Source of the DNA: Ophiodon elongatus
Lineage: Eukaryota; Chordata; Actinopteri; Perciformes; Hexagrammidae
Length of the DNA: 64,000 nt
Reading direction: 5' to 3'
Assembly (NCBI GenBank): GCA_016806645.1
Contig: JACSYO010000415.1
Span: forward strand, 3,572,001 to 3,636,000
The notes beneath the pieces were generated by a model. That model made no database searches. It was not told where the DNA came from and saw nothing but the letters and a program-made list of their open reading frames with translations. The position numbers were made by a program, and so were the translations under genes. This document shows positions 51,401 through 62,600 of the stretch, piece after piece; position 1 is the stretch's first letter, and every line of letters starts with the position of its first letter.

Positions 51401-53386
51401 TTGTCCGTTCTGGGCCACTGTGGAAACATGGCGGTTGGCTCCATGAAGAGGACCCACTCCATTAGATATAAACGGCTCATTCAAAAGTAATAAAAACACA
51501 AGAATTCTTATTTTAAGGTGATTGTACATCAAACAAAACATACTTATTAAGATTATATTCCATTTCTGACAATAGTTCCCCTTAAATGCTACACACTGTT
51601 CCATTTTTTTATATTCAACCAGCATCCCAAACCCAAAGATATTCAGTTTACTACTAGATATGTAAAATAAAAAAGCATAACATTCTTACATTTGATGCAC
51701 AGGCTTGAACAAATGACCATTTGGCATTTTTGCTTAACAAAAAGTGGAAACGATCACAATAGCTTTAGTTTCAGCTGTAATGTAGACCAATGCAAATGAA
51801 AGCAAATGCAAACTCTTGTCACGTGCAAGTTGAATCTGTTTTAAGACATTCGTGAACGTTCCCCCCTCAGCTCAGCTGATGAGAAACACTGGGATGATCG
51901 TGGCTAATGACGCCAACGCTGACAGATTGAAGAGTGTTGTTGGCAACGTCCACCGTCTGGGGGTCACCAACACCGTCATCTGCAACTATGATGGAAGGCA
52001 GTTCCCAAAGGTGACGTTCACACATCTGTAGAGAAGCATTATCTCTGTGCTTTACCCTAGAGTTTCACAAAGTGTGCTAACTTGTTGAAAACGTTTGCCC
52101 ACAGGTGATGAGTGGGTTTGACCGAGTGCTGCTTGACGCTCCGTGCTCAGGCACAGGAGTCATCGCTAAAGATCCAGCTGTGAAGACCAGCAAGGTAAAA
52201 CACCGTCCACTGCTTACGTATGCACAACATATACTTTTGGTTTTAACGGTGTTTAATAGTTGTTTTTCTTCCACCCTTCTTATTTCCTGACAGGACGAGG
52301 CCGACATCCAGCGATCTGCTCACTTGCAGAAAGAACTGATTCTGTCTGCCATTGACTCGGTCAATGCTGAGTCCACTACAGGAGGCTATCTGGTCTACTG
52401 CACATGTTCAATAATGGTATGTGCACTGTATATGCAGCTCATCCATTCTTAGGTTTACATGTTGTATGTGAGTATTTAGAAGAGAGGTTTGGGTACTGAT
52501 CAAAATGTATCCCCCAGGTGGAGGAGAACGAATGGGTGGTAGACTACGCTTTAAAGAAGAGAAATGTCAAATTAGTTCCCATTGGACTCGACTTTGGCAA
52601 GGAAGGCTTCACCAGGTAAATAAGAAACTTTTCTCTTGGTGGTTGAATTATTGAAAGGCAGGTATTCTGATCTTCAACCCTAAATTTGTTTTTCCATTTC
52701 AGGTTCAAAGAACGTAGATTCCATCCCACTCTGAAACTGTCTCGGCGATTTTACCCTCATTCCCACAACATGGATGGATTTTTTGTGGCCAAGTTCAAGA
52801 AATTCTCCAATGTAGTTCCAACTGGGACTTCAGAAAAAGGTAACCCCGTCTCTCACGGGCACTTGCCAACTTTCATCATGTTAGTTAACATGTTAAACAT
52901 GAACTCATCCTCTTGTCTGTTATTTATGTAGAAGAAGACGATACAGATGCTCCTGAGGCGACAGCTGGGACTGGCTCTCCTGCAGAGAAACAATCCAAAA
53001 GTGACAAGAAAAAGAAGATTGTCCCCGGCAAGGCAGGCAACTTAAAGGAAAAACCCCAGGCCAATGGAACAGCAGCCAAGAAAACTGCAAACATCCAGCC
53101 AAAAGGCAAAAAGGACTCACCTGCTGGACCAAAAAAAGCAAAGATTGCCAAGATGGATGGAGAGACTGTGCAAGGAGCGAAGGCCAAGAAGCCTGCGGTG
53201 AAGACAGCTGACATCACTAAAGCATCAAAGGCTGACCAAAAGGAGGGAAGCAGATTTGAGAAAAAGCAGGGCAAAAAAAGAAAGACACCCATTAAGACAA
53301 AGGACAGAATGGGAAAGAATAAATTTAGAAAGTTGAAGACCATGTTGGGGAAAAAGGGGAAAAAAGGCAAAAAAGGCAAAAAATGA
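48456..53386 (+). CDS. nop2: NOP2/NSUN1 28S rRNA cytosine-5 methyltransferase
   Basis: Exons: 48456-48561, 48689-48731, 48811-48875, 49083-49390, 49575-49788, 49876-50075, 50234-50323, 50709-50796, 50917-51057, 51871-52010, 52105-52194, 52294-52416, 52518-52615, 52703-52839, 52932-53386; 765 aa. NOP2 is a nucleolar RNA m5C methyltransferase of the NOL1/NOP2/Sun family, needed for 60S biogenesis. Seen here: MGRKLDPTSYVKRGPGRKSK start, long Asp/Glu-rich acidic stretches (exons 4-5), and the SAM-binding block LDMSAAPGGKTTYIG. Next is motif IV DAPCSGTG with Cys479, then motif VI VYCTCS with Cys533. The 54-residue spacing equals that of the two catalytic cysteines in human NOP2. The C-tail is Lys-rich, ending in GKKGKKGKK. 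A 5' non-coding exon (ending 47482) splices to 48434. The longest intron carries nested transposons. Confidence 0.95.
51129..51690 (+). mobile_element. AGGGCTGCAAC-family repeat, split by a MITE
   Basis: In the intron between nop2 exons 9 and 10. It starts AGGGCTGCAACTAATGATTA, runs to about 51289, is interrupted at 51290-51598, and resumes with CCCAAAGATATTCAGTTTAC (about 51632), the expected inner part of this common fish family. The far right end is degraded. No coding capacity. Confidence 0.6.
51290..51598 (+). mobile_element. 309-bp MITE with CAGTGTGTAG termini
   Basis: Begins CAGTGTGTAG (51290-51299) and ends with its exact inverse CTACACACTG (51589-51598). The inner text includes CATCTAGCGGTGAGGTTGCA and GATTGCAACCAACTGAGAAC, which I recall from a widespread percomorph repeat. 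No open frame for a transposase. It sits inside the element at 51129-51690 and is therefore younger. Confidence 0.75.
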
Positions 53387-54359
53387 CAGTGTACAGCGTG
53401 ATGAATAGTACCAGATTATGTAAAAGCTTTGTCGAGCTTCCTTGCAGACCCAGCTCCCTTCATCTAACAAATGTGTGTGTGCTGTTGTCCTTTTCAAAGC
53501 AGCGATACTGTACGACACTGTTCTGTGTGTCAGCCAGATGTTATCTGTAATGTACGAGTGACTTAGACTGGTTGCCGAGGCTCTAACTTAAATTGGGTCC
53601 TCCCTTTTTTACATGTATTCCAAAAGATTCATAATGTTTATCTGTTGATTTAATTGCAGGGCGGGACAACGTCCATAAATCTATGAATCTGTGAAACATA
53701 ATAAATCTTTTAAGATACCTTCATCATCACTTGTTTGATTCGTTATTCATCAGTGGGACATTTTACTGTCTTTTCGGGACATCGAGATCCTCTGGTCATT
53801 TGATGGGTATAGCTCAATGTTTCAGCCAGTTAGGGGAAACACTTTGAACATTTAATAGCTTTTACTTGACCATCTCTTTATACATATTAGGCGTCTACAA
53901 ATGTAGTTTGACCTGTCAATTTATTTTTTATAAACCATAATTCCAGTTTCAGATATCTACAATTTAAATTGTTAAACATCCAAGTTAATATCTTTGATTT
54001 ACATTATGAGTATTCAGAACTCCATTGAAGGTATCTTGAAGTTAAGTTAGACTAGTCATACTGTAAAATGTCAAATATTGAAAAATGTGAGCCGATTCTC
54101 AAAATAATCAACACTTAATTGTTATAAATCAGAATGTAATTGGATATTCTTGAATTAAAGTTTTGACTGGGTCCTAACTAGACTGCAGATATCTTGGATC
54201 CTGTCAATCTTAAATATGTTAAAGAGTTGCCATGTGCCAACTAGTATTGATTACATTTATTTAGTTTTTCCTTGATAATTTTATATCAGCGGTCTGTGGC
54301 AGCAGCCAATCAGATTGTTCCATTTCGGACCGGAAGCTGTGTTGTTTACATTTTCTAAG
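53387..54359 (+). other. nop2 3' UTR and nop2-ing4 spacer
   Basis: nop2 3' UTR with AATAAA at 53700-53705, then AT-rich sequence. The last about 70 bp before 54360 are probably the ing4 promoter and 5' UTR. I see no other gene or RNA. Confidence 0.55.
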
Positions 54360-54367
54360 ATGGCGGC
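54357..54367 (+). promoter_or_regulatory. ing4: YY1-type site overlapping the ing4 start codon
   Basis: AAGATGGCGGC is an exact match to the YY1 consensus and includes the ing4 ATG. YY1 sites just downstream of the transcription start and overlapping the initiation codon are known for many vertebrate housekeeping genes, so the transcription start is probably within tens of bases upstream. Confidence 0.6.
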
Positions 54368-57300
54368 GGGGATGTATTTGGAGCATTATTTGGACAGTAA
54401 GCTATTTATTACTCGTTTTAAAGCTGAGCAAAATTTCTTCCTACTGAGCTCGCTCTATGGGTTGTCTTCTGGTCGCGTAACGTAGCAACCTGCAGCATCC
54501 TCGTGCGGAACGGACCGATGTGACCGTTTCCTAACGGTCCGCGGGTTTAGGCTCGGTCTATTTGCTGGGGCAGCGGTTAACGAGAGAAAGGGTTATGCAG
54601 ATTGGGATCGCGCGCGCGCACACACACACACACGCACACGCACACACTTAACGTACTGTAACAAAGCACGTGATCTTATTTTAATTCATTCAACAAGCAC
54701 ATGCCGTTGTTTCTGTTCCCTTCGCTCTTCCCTGTTTGAATGTTAGTTGAACGTTAAGCGTCGCCCGGCGCACATGATGTTATTGTGGCACGTTGGTGAT
54801 TAAACTGTGTGTTGTCTCCACCTTCACTACTCCAGGCATCGAAAACTTGCCCTTCGAGTTGCAGAGAAACTTCAACCTGATGAGGGACCTAGATCAGCGC
54901 ACAGAGGGTGAGAACAAGGAGCTGTAACTGTGGGGTGTCACTCTTGTGTCACTCTTGTGTCACTCTTGTGACCTGCACATCTGTGGTGTTGAGGAGCCCT
55001 GCTGCAGCACCCTGCGCCACCTCGATGTCTAATGATTGAGCAGTGAGATCTGTGCACCGACCTAGGGGTCGGGGTCCCCAAGAGGATCCTAAGGGGGAGT
55101 CTGAGGGGCTCAAAACATTTATCATACAAGATTGCATATGCATTTATTTCTTTATCTCTAATGTTTGCCCCTTTCTTGTGGAATACGTAAACTTCTTCAG
55201 CTCACTAAAAAAAACATCCTTTAAATCAAAACAATCCAAGACGGAGGAATCTTTCTTTGATTGAAAGGCTCACACAATATTCACAGAGGCCATAACCTGT
55301 GACGATAAGTCTAAAGTACACATTACTTCATTTTAAGGGGTCACCAGCCAAACAGATTGGGAACCACTGATCTACAGTAGAATACTAGAGCATACTCTGT
55401 AACAGCCTTGAGGTAATAATTGACTTTTGTCAATTTAGTATAATAAGGTGTGAGAATATCTACTCTCACAGTAACCGAGCTGTTTCATGTCCTGCTCAAC
55501 AGAAGCTGTTTATGCATGCTAAACAAGAAAACAGACACCTGCAATTTAAGTAAATTATCCCTGAAATTATTATCTGTATATTTGAGTAATTTTTTGTTTT
55601 GATCTTATTGGTAACGTTGACTTAACAGTTACAATGTTGTTCTAGATGTTTTACATGACTAAGTCTTACTTGTGTGTCTTCCAGATCTAAAGGGACAGAT
55701 AGACTCTCTGGCTAAAGAGTACACAGCCAACGCGCGGACTCTATCCTCTGAACAAAAGCTGTCCATACTGAGGCAGATTCAGCAGTCTTACAGTAAATGC
55801 AAGGAATTTGGAGATGATAAAGTGCAGCTGGCCATGCAGACCTATGAGATGGTTAGTATCTTAGAAACAGACATAATATTTGACATACATCTGTCGGTCA
55901 TATGAGATCGAGATAGACCCTTCATACCTCGATCAGTCGGCTGAAGTTCTATTTTCTGCAGGTCGACAAACACATCAGACGTCTTGACACCGACCTGGCT
56001 CGGTTTGAGGCCGACCTGAAGGAAAAGCAGATCGAGAGCACGGACTATGATTCCACCTCCAGCAAGGGGAAGAAAGGTGTGTGTCCATATCTCTTATACT
56101 TTAGGACTGTCAGGGTAACCAAAACCAGATTTAGTGGACTAATAAAGTGGTTTTGTAATTCCAGTTGAAACCAGACAGAAGGAAAAGAAGACAGCTAAAA
56201 CAAGGTCTAAAGTGAAGAGCTCAGATGAAGATGGAAGTCCTAAGAGTGCACAGAAGAAAGTCAAACTCCTCCAACCGTACGTTGTGTATCTCATTCCCAG
56301 CTTGTGATGACCACGTGTTTTACTTTTCATGTTTGAAATTATAATTTTAGAGTTTTGTGATCATATTCCCTTTCTCACTTTCAATACTTTTTCTCCATCA
56401 TCAGAGGAGAATTCAACAGCCCCGCGACCAACTTTGGGAATGTGCACCCGTCCGATGTGCTGGACATGCCCGTGGACCCCAACGAACCCACCTACTGTCT
56501 GTGTCATCAGGTCTCCTACGGCGAGATGATCGGCTGTGACAACACTGATGTGAGTTTGGGTTTTCTGCCCCCTTTCAGTCTCAGGGCTCACATGAAGGGC
56601 CTTTGAGATTGTAATTTCCCCAAAATGTTTCTGCATTAAACACGACTTTGGTTCGAGAGATGCAGCGATACTAGCATCGGATATCGGTCCGACAACGACT
56701 CCTATAGTTTGATCGTTTGTTGAGACAACGTTGCTAATCTGGAATCGGACACTATCATTTTAATAAATAACAATTCAGTACATTTATATGTATGTATTTT
56801 TTTTTTTTTTTTTACATTTTATTTTACAAAGTTAAGAAAGCAATGTTTCAGTGGGGCCTAATGTTGCCTTACACATGAACGTGACCCCAGTCTCTTCCAC
56901 ACAATGATGGATACAGTAATGAATTAAACACCGGTATCGGATTGGTACTCGGGAGCGGCCGATACCCAAAGGCCGGGTATCGATACCAGGGCTGAAAAAG
57001 TCTGATCGATGCATCCCTGGGTATATTGTGAAGGGTGGGATAAACATTACACAAAGGACGCTGACATTGCTCTTTACTTTAATTTTGTGGATAAATTATG
57101 CTTTACATCAGTTGCACCTACAGAAGAGGTGGAGGCGAACAAAGTGGAAAATGTTTTATCCATGTATATTTTGGTTGTCGGTGATGTTGTGAACTGAAAC
57201 CGTAGATATAATGAAAATAAACAGGGATAAACAGAATTTAACAGGCAACAAAAGAGGATAGAAAAGAGGAGAAATGAGCTCACAACAGGGTTCTCATTGC

Positions 57301-57700
57301 AAATATAAGTACAGAACCAGAACAGACAAAAATACAGACAATTAATTGTTGACTATCTTAACACATCTTGTGGATTCTATATCTGTTTTCCCTATTGCTG
57401 ATGAATTGCATTGCCTATATTCATAAAAAAGAATTGTGGAGTTTTTTTTATAAATATTTGCTAAAATACCTTTTTTTGGACATACATTACATCTGATAAA
57501 ACAGACAATGTATTTATTTCAGTTCAGAAGACATGCAATTTGAATGACCTTTCTAAACAACCTATGATTTAATGTTTGTTTTTATCTAAATAACATTAAA
57601 TACCAATTAAGTCTCACAAAGGTCAACAACAATGCACTTTTATGGTACAGGCCTGAAATTGAGAAGATTTAATCAGAGTACATTACTTCCTTTCCCTTAC

Positions 57701-57752
<52 letters not shown>

Positions 57753-58204
57753 CCTAGATGTGAACCATAAAAGCTCTTGTGGCTCTTCCTCTGTAGATAA
57801 GGTCACAGATGACAGAGAAAGGGATTAATTAGCAGATGCAACACGTATGAGATGTTTCTCCTTGAAAAGATTGATTTTGCGCTTGATCTTGTGTTTTGAA
57901 TCGTTTTGTCTCGACTAAGTGCCCCATTTGCAGACATACTTAACAGAACATTATAATTTTTTGTCTTTTCTCCAGTGCTCCATTGAGTGGTTTCATTTTG
58001 CATGCGTGGGCCTGACAACCAAACCAAGAGGCAAATGGTAAGAAACCCAGGCTGTAATGTACGATCCTATTTTCAATGCATCCGATAAAGGTGTGAATTG
58101 TTACTCATTCAAGTCAACTAAATCGTTTTTTTTTTCGCTGGGCGTTTTCCTTTTTATTATGCAGGTATTGTCCACGATGCTCTCAAGACCGAAAGAGAAA
58201 ATAA
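54360..58204 (+). CDS. ing4: ING4, PHD-finger subunit of HBO1 acetyltransferase
   Basis: Exons: 54360-54396, 54836-54907, 55685-55851, 55962-56076, 56165-56276, 56405-56549, 57976-58037, 58165-58204; 249 aa, the same length as human ING4. ING4 reads H3K4me3 and brings the HBO1 (KAT7) histone acetyltransferase complex to promoters. Seen here: [20 protein letters not shown] start and an N-terminal helical ING domain to about residue 105. A basic linker carries [11 protein letters not shown] and VKLLQP. The C-terminal PHD finger follows (about 196-244): [29 protein letters not shown] and YCPRC supply all zinc ligands and the aromatic cage Tyr/Trp. The protein ends DRKRK. The intron before exon 7 carries a MITE-like repeat and an AT microsatellite. 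Confidence 0.96.
54938..54971 (+). repeat. Three 11-bp tandem units
   Basis: TGTCACTCTTG repeated three times just after the ing4 exon 2 donor, in the intron. Confidence 0.85.
56655..57018 (+). mobile_element. MITE-like repeat with GATGCA ends in ing4 intron
   Basis: The left end reads AGAGATGCAGCGATACTAGC. The right end reads TCTGATCGATGCATCCCTGG, an imperfect inverse. The inside is filled with GATATCGG/GGTATCGATACC words. This matches a common fish non-autonomous family beginning AGGGATGCA(C/T)CGAT. No coding capacity. A T-run lies inside it near 56800. Confidence 0.6.
57708..57750. repeat. (AT)n microsatellite in ing4 intron
   Basis: A perfect AT run about 225 bp upstream of ing4 exon 7. 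Confidence 0.93.
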
Positions 58205-59062
58205 AAACACCTGGAAAAAACACATGGACACAGATCAGATGGAAAATGAGAAGAATATTTCTTCATTAGTTACTAGAATTTTTGTTTCTCATCTTCTTTA
58301 ACATTTGGTGCTTTTTCTTTTGGTTTATGTAATTTGCCTTGGTCTGATGCGGTGTGTGTGAAAGAGCCAAGTGGTTACAAATGTATTTAATATTTGTTTT
58401 TTTTAAACAGTTAACATGTTTTTTTTTCCGTTACTTTTGGTGCTCTTATTGTGATTTCTTTTTTTACATTTTGTTTCACAAGTGAATAATAAACACTACA
58501 ACTGCCCCCAGTGGTTTAACAGTTCCAAGTTGTCACAATACTTAATACTATATTCACATGTACTATAATATTTTCTCTGAAAACAGTTAGGCCATGGATA
58601 CTTTTTTGCTTTGTTGTATAGATAGTTTCTTGTGCTTAGCCTTGAAACACTAGTTTTATGTTTTAAGTATAAGGAGAGGGCAAAAGAACACAAGGACAAA
58701 TGCTGCATCCGGACAGTGTTAGTCCTCTGTGGGTAGTGAGTTCAACCATTTCATTTTAACATTTGATTGAGTGCTGTATAGAAAGTAAGACATTTCGTGA
58801 AAAGTATTGTCATTTCTGTAGCTGAAACATTGGTACAATGGAGAGGGGGTGATTGTGTTGTCAATCATTTGAATACAGCTACTACCTCAAAAAAAAAAAA
58901 AAACGTGCCTGTGGTCCTTTTTGTCTGTCTGTGTGTGTGCGTGCGTGCGTGTGTGTGTGTGTGTGTTTTTTATCACACTGCCTTTGCAGCTCTGACGTCG
59001 CGTTGCAGTGCTCACACTCGTCCTGCAGGGGGCGCAGCTGCGTCGACCGCGCTGGCGACGTG
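58205..59062 (+). other. ing4 3' UTR and ing4-ncapd2 spacer
   Basis: Includes AATAAA at 58488-58493 (ing4 polyadenylation signal), an A-run near 58890 and a GT/GC microsatellite (about 58929-58966). CpG content rises towards the ncapd2 promoter. No gene seen. Confidence 0.55.
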
Positions 59063-59110
59063 TGACGTCAGAGCGCCGTCGCTTTGGCGCGATATCCGAA
59101 TAAGTTTGAA
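59063..59110 (+). promoter_or_regulatory. ncapd2: ncapd2 promoter: CRE, E2F and CHR sites
   Basis: Within 48 bp lie a perfect CRE TGACGTCA (59063-59070), an E2F consensus TTTGGCGC (59083-59090) and a CHR core TTTGAA (59105-59110). The first non-coding exon ends at 59210 (CTCAG before GTGAGC). E2F/CHR combinations bind DREAM and MuvB complexes and restrict expression to S/G2/M, fitting a condensin gene. Site function is inferred from consensus matches only. Confidence 0.6.
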
Positions 59111-59636
59111 ACGCTGCGGATTCAAACAGCTTGTGGGCGGCGGAGAGAGTGGACCACACTTCAGTCTCCAGAGGTTGTCACTGTGGATAAAGGGACTGCA
59201 GCCGGCTCAGGTGAGCGGTGTCTTTATAACGTAGTAAAACAGAGCCGTTGGCTGAGTTTAACTGCTCTCTTTTGAGTTAAAAATAAAGTTACAGCCAACG
59301 AGGGAAGCGACGCCGTTAGCAGCTAGCTAGCATGCTAACTTTGCTAGCAGCTCGTTGTTTGTTTGCTAGTTTGATTCACAACAAACCGGTAATGTTTGCA
59401 CAATAGAAAGACAACTTCTCTTTCTATAAATTGGTCATATAGAGTGATATTAGCTGGCAGGTTAGTTAAGTCGTGCACTTTTAACTTTAACCCAGTTACT
59501 GACCATCATAATGAGTTAAACAAACGTTACTTAGCTGCAGATCAACGATACATTGTAACTGTAGCGGTACATTATTTGTGTTTAACAAAATGGCAAGGAA
59601 AACTAAATCTGATGCTCCTTTGTTCTCGTCTCAGGG

Positions 59637-62600
59637 ATGTCGTGGGACTTTTTTGTGCCTGTGTGCGTCGGTGACCTGGTGAAGACCGGGGGGATCAACC
59701 AGTACGTGGTCCAGGATGTGGTGCCCCCAAAACAGCTGCCCCCTTATATCTCTAGTAAGTAGCTGGTTACAGTTGTGGCGATGTTCTTGGACATTTTCAA
59801 TTGGGCTGGTGTTTTTTTTTTGTTGACCGGTTTGTCTCTTCCACAGAGTTTAAGGCTGCATTGAGAAGCCAGGGGCCTTTGTGTATATTGGAGCACTTTG
59901 ACACAGGCTACAGCGTGCTACAGTAAGTATTGATGATTTATAGCGTGCTCTAGTTATTGTTATTAAAAACTGCATTGGTACAAAACTGCTCTTTTCTTTT
60001 TAAGGCAATGCAACGCAGTGGAGCTGGGTGTGAAAGAGGATACTTTGGAGTTACTACTACAAGGTTTGAGCTTTTTTCATGTTTCTACATTTGAATAGTT
60101 AACAGTACAACTGTGGTATGCATATGTGATGACATTTTGTCTGTTTTTTCCTCAGTGGTTAGTGGCCTGGCTGCTTCCCTGCCAGCGCTTCTTATCTCCG
60201 TCTCCGTCGCAGCTGCAGAGCGCAAAGAGAAACTTAATGCAGTTAAAATGAGTGTCTACCTGCTCTGCAAACTCACAGAGACCCTTGAGAGTGACTCCTG
60301 TCGACAGAGTATTGTCACTGCACCTGGGAAGGTATGGTTATAAGAGAGACAGCTAAGAAACACCATTATTGGCTATGACATGGAATTGTTGCTATGTTAA
60401 ACTATTTGAAATGCCCACATGATGAGATCATGGCAAGTTTGATGATTCAGTCAGACCAAGAGATTTGTAGCTTCTAGCTGGCTGTTAGATGGGTAATCTT
60501 GGTAGTGTGGTGGAGTTTTATTGCACTGCTGTAAGGGCCCACCCACAGTTAACTTGTCACCTTCGATAACCTCTGCCCCCCCAAGAGCAGTGGGACGGGT
60601 CAGGTCGGAGATGACGGACAATGCATGGATGTTTGTTTGTCTTTGTGTGTGTCTTGTATGAATGTACATGGATCAGCTGGCAAGAGGCTATAGTCTAGAG
60701 TTGGTTTGACAAATATGAATTACAGTCTTTGGTAACCTGAGGGCATGTACTGAATGTTTATTGCAATAGTCAATTTTATTGTCTCGTGTAGCTTTTGAGT
60801 TGAGTATCTATAAGCTGAATTTATCAGGCTTTGTCTGTCTTACACAGGGTGGTAAAAAAGGCAAAGGTGGCGGCGAAGGACTGCTACAATGGGACAGTGA
60901 GAGAGAGAAGGTTCTGCAGGCCCTCATCCAGCTCCTCCAACTGGATATTCGTTCCCTCTGGAACCTCTCCCTGGTAGAGGAAGAGTTCATCAGGTACCCA
61001 GCTGATATGGGAGCTCTGGGCAAGAGTACAGTGTCAGACATGGCTGTCTTTATTCAATTAGTTGGTGTCATTTCCTACTTTCTTCTCAGAATCTTTCCCT
61101 GACACTGATAACATTGGAGCTTATACGAAAATGACCTTTCCATTGATACTGCTGGCCCAAACTAGAATTAGATCAATTAGTTCAATTGCTTGATTTTAAT
61201 GTTTGCATTGTGAACTTTTCCACAGTCCCAGCTTTTCAATTTCTTCTGATTTGGGCTTCAAGAACCATCACAAACACTGTTTAGTTTTGCAGAGTAATTA
61301 ATGGAGCCTAGTGTATAACTTGATCTGGGCTTCAAGTTGTGCTTCTTGCAGATTTTACCGCACCAGAACATGAACAAACCTTTTTAATTCTTTGTTTTAT
61401 CCCTTTCTTCTCTTAGTTGTGTGACCTGCTGTTGCTATAAACTACTTGAAAACCCAACCATCAGCCATGTCAAGAGCAAACCCACCAGAGATTGTATAAT
61501 CCACCTACTGGGAGTGCTAATCAAGAAGTACAACCACCTTCTGGGTTAGTCTCAGTCACATGCTGAACCTGTGAGCAATAGTTGTAACTGCGGGAGCATG
61601 TCAACCCTTTCAGTTTAATACATGTCATGTCTAATAAAATGACCTATTGCTATTCCGCATACATTGTACATTTTGATTTTAGTGTATACTCACTCGCAAC
61701 TCTTACAGGTGCAAGTGTAAAGGTGATCCAGTTGCTGCAACACTTTGAGCAGTTGCCATCAGTGTTTGCCCAGGCAGTGTCTGTGTGGAGCACAGAATAT
61801 GGAGTCAGGGCTATTGTAGGAGAAGTTATCAGGTCAGTAAGCATATGGAGTTCAAAACAAATTCCTCTTTGTAAATCTGTGAATGCCAATCTAATCTTTG
61901 TCTGCAAATAATCATGTTTGAAAATTCATACTTTTTTTTCTCCCCTCCCCATTCCTTCAGGGAGATTGGTCAGCGGTCAAGTGAAGACCTAGCTAGAGAG
62001 GCGTCAGGGGTCAAAGCTTTTTCTTCCTTCATTGCAGAACTCGGCTCCCTGGTGCCTGAATTAATGATGCCCAACATTAGTGTGCTCATCACACACCTGG
62101 AAGGAGAGGTACTGAATACTTGAACATGTTCATCCTGCTAATATTAACTCATTAATTTACAGCTCCTGAATTGAAAGCTGTTGTTAAATAATAACGCTGA
62201 GACATCCCATTCCCTAAAACCGCTGCTCTTTGTGCCCTTCAAGACTTTGTGTAGAGGTTTATGTATTTTGCCAGTCTGAGGATGACCAAGCTGTTGGGTA
62301 CATCATTTCATGATTATCCTGGGTTGTGATTAGCTTTTTTTAGATAGTCTCCATGTCCGAGTTTGCATTCACTATGAAGTGACTCTTGAAAGGAAAAAAG
62401 CATTGCAATTGTGTCCAAGTATGAATTTCTGCCGTTTTTATTTGGTCAATAACTTCCGTTGCTCAGGTTAAAGTTCTGCTGTTATAATGGTGCAATGCAT
62501 CGCCCCTCATTGAGGACTTGAGTGTTACCATAATAAAAGAAACCAGAAGAAAAAGCACTCTGCGATTCTTCAGAGAAAGGGCCCTTCTACACTTCGCTTA

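Noticed and set aside
59396..59674. 92-residue open frame upstream of the ncapd2 start
   Set aside because: It runs across the intron 1 acceptor in a different frame from the conserved MSWDFF start.
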